Shown here piece after piece: positions 14,769 to 21,414 of a DNA stretch of 21,414 nt; the stretch's first letter is position 1, and the number at the start of each line of letters is the position of its first letter. The stretch spans positions 1 through 21,414 of the forward strand of contig JAHELX010000030.1 in assembly GCA_024643945.1 (NCBI GenBank), in the 5' to 3' direction. The position numbers and the translations under genes are program-made. This DNA comes from Anaerolineales bacterium. Lineage in GTDB: Bacteria; Chloroflexota; Anaerolineae; 4572-78; NAK82. Under the pieces are notes generated by a model. The model was not told the DNA's origin. It saw only the letters and a list, made by a program, of their open reading frames with translations, and made no database searches.

Positions 14769-15932
14769 ATGCACACGCTTATCACACCTGATGCTCAACA
14801 GAAGCTGCAACTGCTGGCCCATATGGCCGCGCTTGAGTGTGATGGCGAACCGATGTTGGCGCCTCGCCAGCAAGCCAAGCGTGATTTCCTGGACAGGTCT
14901 CTCTATCAGGTCCAGCGAGCAGACGGTCCGATGACCGTGCTACGCACCATGCAAACCAGCGCCTGCGAGCGAAATTGCCACTACTGTCCCTTCCGGTCAG
15001 GGCGCAACAGTACCGTCCGCGTCAGCTTCAGCCCCGACGAATTGGCTCGCGAATTCGACCGCATGCAATGCGCAGGCATAGTTAAAGGGCTATTCCTCAG
15101 CAGCGGGGTCGTGGGTGGTGGGACCAAAGCCATGGATCCGATGCTGGCCAGCGTCGAGTTGATCCGGCGCAAGTATGCCTATCGTGGCTATGTCCATTTG
15201 AAAATCATGCCGGGAGCCGAACGGGCGCAGGTAGAACATGCGCTTCGACTGGCCGACCGGGTATCTATTAACCTGGAAGGCGCGAACGCGGTACGATTGG
15301 CCTCCCTGGCCCCACAAAAGGACTTTGCCGGGGAGTTACTGCAGGCGATGCGCTGGGCTCACGAGATTTCTCAGGTGCATGGGCGGCTGGCGAAAATGCC
15401 TAGCCTGACAACGCAATTTGTCGTCGGCCCGGCGGGCGAGAGCGACCGGGAGCTGTTGACGGTTGCCGACCAACTCTATCGCCAGGTGGAGCTGGCCCGT
15501 GCTTACTACTCTGGCTTCAACCCTGTGCCCGACACGCCCCTGGCCGATGCCGCTCCCACGCCGGCTATCCGCGAACATCACCTTTACCAGGCTGATTGGC
15601 TCTTGCGCTTCTACGGCTTTGCCCTGGAGGAGCTCCCCTTCGATCAGCAGGGCCAACTGCCGGCTGACGTGGACCCCAAGCTGGCCTGGGCGCGCCAGCA
15701 CCTGGCGCAGCGACCGCTGGAAGTGAACCGGGCCAGCCGCAGGGAATTGTTGCGCGTGCCGGGCATCGGCCCGCGCAGCGCTGACGCCATCTTGCGTGCC
15801 CGCCGCCAGGGTCACCTGCGTGACCTGTCCGACTTGCGTGCATTGGGCGCCGTCGCCAGTCGCTCTGCTCCCTTTATATTGCTCGACGGTCATCGCCCCC
15901 CGCACCAACTTAGTTTTTGGGATCAGGTTTAG
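14769..15932 (+). CDS. Radical SAM protein with C-terminal helix-hairpin-helix, SOS-regulated
   Basis: The 387-residue protein carries a radical SAM core with CERNCHYCPF (C66, C70, C73 bind the 4Fe-4S cluster). Its C-terminal tail has a helix-hairpin-helix DNA-binding motif (EVNRASRRELLRVPGIGPRSADAILRARR, residues about 318-347). This matches the family named as putative DNA modification/repair radical SAM proteins, whose substrate I do not know to be established. The combination of a radical enzyme with a DNA-binding tail and a LexA box in its promoter supports a role in DNA damage. AGGAG lies only 1-2 nt before the ATG and the predicted transcription start is at the ATG, so the mRNA may be leaderless, or the true start could be slightly different. 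The methylase gene follows after 47 bases in the same direction. Confidence 0.88.
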   Translation: MHTLITPDAQQKLQLLAHMAALECDGEPMLAPRQQAKRDFLDRSLYQVQRADGPMTVLRTMQTSACERNCHYCPFRSGRNSTVRVSFSPDELAREFDRMQCAGIVKGLFLSSGVVGGGTKAMDPMLASVELIRRKYAYRGYVHLKIMPGAERAQVEHALRLADRVSINLEGANAVRLASLAPQKDFAGELLQAMRWAHEISQVHGRLAKMPSLTTQFVVGPAGESDRELLTVADQLYRQVELARAYYSGFNPVPDTPLADAAPTPAIREHHLYQADWLLRFYGFALEELPFDQQGQLPADVDPKLAWARQHLAQRPLEVNRASRRELLRVPGIGPRSADAILRARRQGHLRDLSDLRALGAVASRSAPFILLDGHRPPHQLSFWDQV

Positions 15933-15973
15933 CTTAGTGAGAGGGGTAGATTGTAGAACAAGGGCTGGAGTAA

Positions 15974-17077
<1,104 letters not shown>

Positions 17078-17263
17078 GCCATGTTTGGGAAGACTTGGAC
17101 CTTGTTCAAAAACAACTTGGTATTATTGTGGCGGTTTTACGCTTGATTTCTGTTACAGAGTGCGAAGTTATGATTAATGAACAAGTGCTTATTTTGGAAA
17201 AGAAGATGTGATGAAGTAGAATGGTTAGAGAAGTTGATTAGAGTCTAGGTGCAGTGAGATAGG

Positions 17264-18637
17264 ATGCGAACTCACCTTTCCAATTTGTTGGCCCGCGGGC
17301 CGAATCAAACCACCGCCTTTTTGGCAGACCCCGACGTGGAAGAGCTGGCCGAGACGCTGGTCGCTTTTGCCAACGCCGATGGTGGTACGATTCTGGTTGG
17401 CATCACGCCGGAGGGGGGGGTGACCGGTGACGTGCTGGACGAGGATGTGGAGGCGCTTCTGCGTCAGGCACTGGGTCTGTGTCGCCCTGCCGTCGCTACC
17501 GAATGGGGGCAGGCCGAATTGCCTCAAGGTACTGTAGTGCACATCGGCGTGGCTCGCAGCCCTGAATTGCATAGCCTGGCCGACGGCCGGGTGCTTATCC
17601 GCCACGGTCCCGAAAACCGGCCGCTGGGTGGCGATGCCATCCGTCAGCTCGCTGCCACCAAGTCCAGCGGCGACTTCGAAGCAGAGCCGGTCGGTGGCGC
17701 AGGCCGCGCCGACCTGGATGATGCCATCATCGAGGAGTATCTGGAGAAACGGGCCGAGCGGGGCCGGCGCCCCGTCAGTGGGAGCGTGGACGAGCACCTG
17801 GTCGGGATCGGCGCCCTGACCCCGGATGGCACGCCCACCGTTTCGGGTTTGCTCCTCTTTGGCAAGCGTCCTCAAGAGTACATATCCCAGAGCGGCATTG
17901 TCTTTGTGCGCTTTGTGGGCAGCGAGCCGCGGGGCAAGGATGGGTTGGCCGGATATGGCCGGCGCGCCGAATTGGAAGGGCCGTTGGCCCGCTTGCTCGA
18001 ATCAGCCTGGAACATCGTTTGGGAAGAGATGCGCGTGGGGGCGGTGGTGGTTGGTCTCCAGCGGGAAGAGCAACCAGAATATCCCAGCTTCGCCGTACGC
18101 GAAGCGCTGGTAAACGCCATCGCCCATCGGGATTACCGCCTCTCCGGCCGGCGCGTGGAGATCCGCATGTTCGAAGATCGGCTGGAAGTGATCAGCCCCG
18201 GCGGCCTACCCGGCTATATCACGGTAGATAACATTGTCGAAGAGCACTTTTCGCGCAATCCCCGCATCGTGGCTGGCCTCTTTCAGTGGGGCTACATTGA
18301 GGAGTTGGGGTTGGGCATCGATCGCATGATCGAAGAGATGTTGCAGCGTGGCCACCCGCCGCCCGATTTCAAAGCTACGCCTTACTCCTTCAGTGTTACC
18401 CTGCGCAATGTACGCGAACGACGCCCGTCCCCAGCCTGGGAGCAGAATATGAACGAGCGCCAGATGCGGGCCCTGGCCCATGTGCGCGAGTTCGGTCGCA
18501 TCACCAACCGCGACTACCGCACCATCTGCCCCAACGTCTCCCCCGAGACTTTGCGCCTCGACTTGGCCGACCTGGTGGACAAGGGCTTGCTGCTCAAAGT
18601 GGGCGACAAAAGGGGCACATATTACATACTGAAATAA
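17264..18637 (+). CDS. AlbA_2/HATPase_c_4/winged-helix ATP-binding regulator
   Basis: The 457-residue protein has an N-terminal AlbA_2 (Schlafen AAA_4-like) domain (about 24-130: EELAETLVAFANADGGTILVGI, VLIRHGPENRPL). A HATPase_c_4-like region follows (about 275-355: FAVREALVNAIAHRDYRLSG, LEVISPGGLPGYIT, GIDRMIEEML), and then a winged helix-turn-helix (about 395-457: NERQMRALAHVREFGRITNRDY, ETLRLDLADLVDKGLL). Proteins of this architecture are annotated as ATP-dependent transcriptional regulators; the signal they sense is generally unknown. The typical AlbA_2 start residues E-x-K are not obvious here, so catalytic competence is uncertain. The ATG at 17264 has only a weak upstream GATAGG. The 186 bases before it (17078-17263) are AT-rich and hold no convincing gene. 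A repeat array, a plausible binding site for this protein, begins 25 bases after its stop. Confidence 0.85.
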   Translation: MRTHLSNLLARGPNQTTAFLADPDVEELAETLVAFANADGGTILVGITPEGGVTGDVLDEDVEALLRQALGLCRPAVATEWGQAELPQGTVVHIGVARSPELHSLADGRVLIRHGPENRPLGGDAIRQLAATKSSGDFEAEPVGGAGRADLDDAIIEEYLEKRAERGRRPVSGSVDEHLVGIGALTPDGTPTVSGLLLFGKRPQEYISQSGIVFVRFVGSEPRGKDGLAGYGRRAELEGPLARLLESAWNIVWEEMRVGAVVVGLQREEQPEYPSFAVREALVNAIAHRDYRLSGRRVEIRMFEDRLEVISPGGLPGYITVDNIVEEHFSRNPRIVAGLFQWGYIEELGLGIDRMIEEMLQRGHPPPDFKATPYSFSVTLRNVRERRPSPAWEQNMNERQMRALAHVREFGRITNRDYRTICPNVSPETLRLDLADLVDKGLLLKVGDKRGTYYILK

Positions 18638-18662
18638 GCCAATCACTCTTGAGATTCCCAAA

Positions 18663-18773
18663 GTTATCCCAAATTTATCCCAAGTTTATCCCAAATTTAT
18701 GCCAAGTTGGTCGCCGATTCTTACAATATCTCCATAACTTATCCAACATTATCCCAAATCGTTTTGGGATAAT
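18663..18773 (+). repeat. Array of 11-bp TTTATCCCAAR repeats plus a palindrome with the same core
   Basis: Four head-to-tail 11-bp units occupy 18663-18706: GTTATCCCAAA, TTTATCCCAAG, TTTATCCCAAA and TTTATGCCAAG. A variant CTTATCCAACA lies at 18738-18748. A perfect 11-bp-arm palindrome, ATTATCCCAAA-TCGT-TTTGGGATAAT, lies at 18748-18773. The core TTATCCCAA thus occurs four times forward and once reversed within about 110 bases. It lies between the AlbA_2/wHTH regulator and the FAD oxidase, whose ribosome binding site (GGAGG) is at 18790-18794. An operator array is the most likely reading. Confidence 0.85.
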
Positions 18774-18799
18774 TCGGTCAAGAAAAAACGGAGGCATTG

Positions 18800-20419
18800 A
18801 TGCGATGTTGGAATGGATGGGGTGACCAGGCCCTCACCTATCCCCTTCCTCCCTCGGCACTTTGCTTTCTGGAGGAGGCTCTCGGCCCAGGGACGCCGCC
18901 GCAAGACGCCACGTTGGCCGATGTGCTTCGCGCCGTTCCCCGCAGTCGCCTACCCGTCCATCCGCTGGTGACCCCTGACGTCGAGGTTCGCCTGCGCCAC
19001 GCCTGCGGCCAGAGCCTACCTGATTGGGTTGCTATTCGGAGTGGGCATATTCCGGCCTTCCCGGATGGCGTTGCCTTCCCCTCATCCGAGGAGGAGGTAG
19101 CGCAACTTATCACATTCGCAGCCAGGGTTGGTGCCCACCTCATTCCCTACGGTGGTGGGACGAGCGTCGTGGGTCACGTAAATCCGTCTCTGGATGATGC
19201 CCCGGTCCTCACCCTGGATATGAGCCGCATCAATCGCCTGCTCATTCTCGACGAGATGAGCCGGCTGGCGACTTTCGGTGCCGGGCTAGACGGTCCGCGC
19301 CTGGAGTCAAGTCTGCGAGCGCGGGGCTATACCCTGGGGCACTTTCCCCAGTCCTTTGAGTTCTCTACGCTAGGTGGCTGGATCGCCACTCGCTCCAGTG
19401 GACAGCAGTCCTTGTATTATGGGCGCATCGAAGAGTTGTTCGCAGGCGGGCGGCTGGTCGCGCCCGCAGGCCGGTTGGACCTGCCTCCCTTCCCTGCCAG
19501 CGCCGCGGGCCCTGACCTGCGGCAGTTTGTGCTTGGCTCCGAGGGGCGGCTGGGGATGGTCACCCAGGCCACCCTGCGAGTCAGCCCTCTGCCCGAACGA
19601 GAGGACTTCCACGCCATCTTCTTCCCGGACTGGGCGCAGGGCGTGGCTGCCGTCCGCGAGATGGCCCAGGCCCGGCTGCCTCTTTCAATGTTGCGTCTGA
19701 GTGACGCTGTCGAGACGACTACCACCCTGGCCCTGGCTGGCCGCGAACGGCTGGTGAACTTGTTGGAGCAGTTGCTGCGCCTGCGCGGATTGGGACCGGA
19801 CAAGTGCATGCTTCTGGTGGGTATCACCGGGCGCGACGAGGCGGTGAAGGCGACGCGCAAACGGACGATGGAACTTGCCCGCGCTTATGGCGGTGTGCAT
19901 GTGGGGCGTAAGATGGGGGAGGAGTGGCGCAAGAGCCGCTTTCGCACTCCCTACCTGCGCAACACGCTATGGGAGCGGGGCTACGCCGTGGATACGTTGG
20001 AAACTGCCATCCGTTGGTCGGACGTCGCCTCCACCGCCGATGCCATTCGGCGTGCCCTGCGGGATGGGCTAAAAGAGGTGGGCGAGCGCGTCCACGTCTT
20101 CTCCCACCTGTCCCACATTTACGCCGACGGGGCCAGTATCTACGTCACCTACCTCTTCCGACTGCCCCCGGCTGACTCCGGCCAGCCCGGCATAGACCCC
20201 GACGAGACCCTGCGGCGCTGGCGCCTTCTCAAGGCCGCCGCCAGCGATGTCATCGTCGCGGCAGGCGGTACCATCAGCCACCAGCACGGCGTGGGCGTGG
20301 ACCACGCCTCCTACCTGCCTGCCGAAAAAGGGAAAGTGGGTATGGCAGCCCTGCGCAGCTTGTGCCGAACCTTCGACCCCGAAGGCGTGATGAATCCAGG
20401 CAAGTTGGTATTTCCGTGA
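18800..20419 (+). CDS. FAD-binding oxidase of the alkyldihydroxyacetonephosphate synthase-like family
   Basis: The 539-residue protein has the vanillyl-alcohol-oxidase/AGPS fold. The N-terminal RCWNGWGD is typical of AGPS-like bacterial proteins, PYGGGTSVVGH (about 116-126) binds FAD pyrophosphate, SFEFSTLGGWIATRSSGQQS and LGSEGRLGMVTQATLRV complete the FAD domain, and the C-terminal cap ends in SHQHGVGVDH and FDPEGVMNPGKL. AGPS exchanges an acyl for an alkyl chain in ether lipid synthesis; bacterial homologues are often of unknown substrate or act on 2-hydroxy acids, so the reaction is not settled. The ATG at 18800 has GGAGG 5 nt upstream and is preferred over a TTG at 18797. The repeat array directly upstream suggests regulated expression, possibly by the neighbouring AlbA_2 protein. 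Confidence 0.85.
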   Translation: MRCWNGWGDQALTYPLPPSALCFLEEALGPGTPPQDATLADVLRAVPRSRLPVHPLVTPDVEVRLRHACGQSLPDWVAIRSGHIPAFPDGVAFPSSEEEVAQLITFAARVGAHLIPYGGGTSVVGHVNPSLDDAPVLTLDMSRINRLLILDEMSRLATFGAGLDGPRLESSLRARGYTLGHFPQSFEFSTLGGWIATRSSGQQSLYYGRIEELFAGGRLVAPAGRLDLPPFPASAAGPDLRQFVLGSEGRLGMVTQATLRVSPLPEREDFHAIFFPDWAQGVAAVREMAQARLPLSMLRLSDAVETTTTLALAGRERLVNLLEQLLRLRGLGPDKCMLLVGITGRDEAVKATRKRTMELARAYGGVHVGRKMGEEWRKSRFRTPYLRNTLWERGYAVDTLETAIRWSDVASTADAIRRALRDGLKEVGERVHVFSHLSHIYADGASIYVTYLFRLPPADSGQPGIDPDETLRRWRLLKAAASDVIVAAGGTISHQHGVGVDHASYLPAEKGKVGMAALRSLCRTFDPEGVMNPGKLVFP

Positions 20420-20519
20420 ATCTTGGAACCTGCCTGTTGTGTGCACTCAACATCCCGGAGGCGATATCCATTACGCAATACGCAGTACTTTGCATGCCCT
20501 GTGGTGTAAGGAGATTCTG

Positions 20520-21414
20520 ATGCGGCGTTTGGTCCGCGCTATCAGCTCCCTTGTTCTGTTGGCCATTATCTGGCTGCTGAGCGGAGCCGGGTGTACCGGC
20601 GTCTCACCTGACCTGGCGAACAAGCCGCCACGTGAGCTGGGGGGGCAGGAGGTGCGACTGGCTGCCCACACTTTGCGGGCCGACGACCGTTCGCTGGCCC
20701 TGGCGGAGGCCGCCGGCTTTGACACCGTGGTGCAAGTCTTCGCCTGGCGCGAGATCGAGCCCACCCGGGGCCAGTTTCACTGGGAAGTGACTGATCAAGT
20801 GGTCGCCGGCGCCGAATATCATGGTCTGGACTTGGTGGTGCGCCTCGACCAACACCCGGCCTGGGTCAGCGATGTGCAACCACCGCTCAACGCACCGCCT
20901 GAGGCGCTGGGGGATTATCAGCACTTCGTGGAGCGAGTCGCCTGGCGCTACCGGGGCCGCATCCGGGCCTACATCATCTGGAATGAGCCCAATCTGGCCT
21001 TGGAGTGGGGCGGCCATGCGCCTGACCCGGCTGACTATGCTCGGCTGTTACGCGCTGGCTACCAGGCGGTGAAGGCGGGTGATCCTGATGCGCTGGTGAT
21101 TGCGGCTGGCCTGGCCCCAACCAACGGTGATGGCGAGCGTGCCATGGACGAACGCACCTTTTTGCGAGGTATGTATCAGGCGGGCGCTGCTCCTTACTTC
21201 GACGTGCTGGGCGCACACCCGTATGGCTTCGGACTGCCTCCCGACGCACCAGAAAGTGTCAACGACGGGCTGGTTTTTGCTCGCCTGGAAGATCTGCGGA
21301 CCATTATGCTCGAACAGGGCGATGGCGATAAGCCGGTGTGGATTACTGAGATGGGCTGGACAGTGGACCCGCCGCCCGATCAGCCGGACATCGGTGTGAG
21401 CCTGGCGCAGCAGG
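20520..21414 (+). CDS. Exported glycoside hydrolase-like protein, 3' end outside the window
   Basis: The frame begins at ATG 20520, with AAGGAG upstream, and stays open to the window end (298 residues seen). The N-terminus is a signal sequence (RRLVRAISSLVLLAIIWLL) followed by SGAGC, a lipobox-like but non-canonical site with C25, so the protein is exported and perhaps lipid-anchored. The rest is a TIM-barrel hydrolase of clan A: FAWREIEPTRGQFHW, VVRLDQHPAW, YIIWNEPNL with acid/base E156, FDVLGAHPYGFG, and VWITEMGWT with nucleophile E277. It resembles GH5/GH39-like proteins that are common in Chloroflexota. The substrate is not evident. Unlike the two other hydrolases in this window it has an export signal. 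Confidence 0.82.
   Translation, partial: MRRLVRAISSLVLLAIIWLLSGAGCTGVSPDLANKPPRELGGQEVRLAAHTLRADDRSLALAEAAGFDTVVQVFAWREIEPTRGQFHWEVTDQVVAGAEYHGLDLVVRLDQHPAWVSDVQPPLNAPPEALGDYQHFVERVAWRYRGRIRAYIIWNEPNLALEWGGHAPDPADYARLLRAGYQAVKAGDPDALVIAAGLAPTNGDGERAMDERTFLRGMYQAGAAPYFDVLGAHPYGFGLPPDAPESVNDGLVFARLEDLRTIMLEQGDGDKPVWITEMGWTVDPPPDQPDIGVSLAQQ

Noticed and set aside
17078..17263. Small genes in the AT-rich gap between ccrM and the AlbA_2 gene
   Set aside because: Only 13- and 21-codon frames with poor context occur; no promoter with both boxes at proper spacing was found.
18663..18706. CRISPR-like array
   Set aside because: Units are 11 bp and directly abut; there are no spacers or cas genes.
18663..18773. 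Origin of replication with DnaA boxes
   Set aside because: TTATCCCAA differs from TTATCCACA in the essential end and there is no dnaA, dnaN or skew evidence here.

Overview
The window looks like a piece of a chromosome from a GC-rich, Gram-positive-like bacterium, most probably a Chloroflexota (Anaerolineae/Caldilineae-type) genome or MAG. The support is indirect: a large SRP RNA with an Alu domain, a Bacillus-type LexA box (CGAAC-N4-GTTCG), a YabE-like gene directly before ksgA, and a mix of complete genes, decaying genes and short intergenic repeats. No 16S rRNA or other phylogenetic marker was available, so the phylum call is inference.

Left part (1-5000): the end of a multi-pass membrane protein on the plus strand meets, stop codon against stop codon, a two-gene minus-strand operon. 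The upstream gene (3095-4768) fuses an M15-type peptidoglycan peptidase to a GH5-like barrel. The downstream gene (611-3079) carries two clan-A glycoside hydrolase-like barrels on either side of a peptidoglycan-binding domain. Neither protein has a visible signal peptide. Their likely promoter (5002-5030) and a strong intrinsic terminator (4850-4892) both lie upstream of the first gene.

Decay zone (4971-9240, minus strand): a 3'-truncated enoyl-CoA hydratase and a PaaH-like 3-hydroxyacyl-CoA dehydrogenase split by an in-frame TAG form a broken beta-oxidation pair. Next comes a toxin-antitoxin-like pair in which the TumE/DUF6516-like toxin has lost its middle while the antitoxin-like gene is intact. 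A complete group II PLP decarboxylase follows, preceded by an orphan 3' gene fragment and a good sigma-70-type promoter.

Core metabolism and RNA genes (9313-12281): sucC-sucD (succinyl-CoA synthetase) read leftwards from a TTGCAA-17-TATAAT promoter. Divergently, a TTGCTC-17-TATAAT promoter starts an RNA operon of tRNA-Ser(CGA), tRNA-Ser(GGA) and a 271-nt SRP RNA, closed by a hairpin terminator. An 18-bp degenerate tandem repeat lies between the two tRNAs.

Right part (12293-end, plus strand): a YabE-like DUF348/G5/3D cell-wall protein is coupled to ksgA. A radical-SAM/helix-hairpin-helix protein follows, with a LexA operator inside its promoter spacer, and then a CcrM-like adenine methyltransferase with a RAMA domain. 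An AlbA_2/HATPase/winged-helix regulator comes next. It is followed by an array of 11-bp TTTATCCCAAR repeats and a palindrome with the same core, then an AGPS-like FAD oxidase and a truncated exported glycoside hydrolase running off the window. The most interesting leads are the LexA-controlled radical-SAM gene, the helically phased repeat array, the signal-less wall-hydrolase operon and the TA locus with a deleted toxin.
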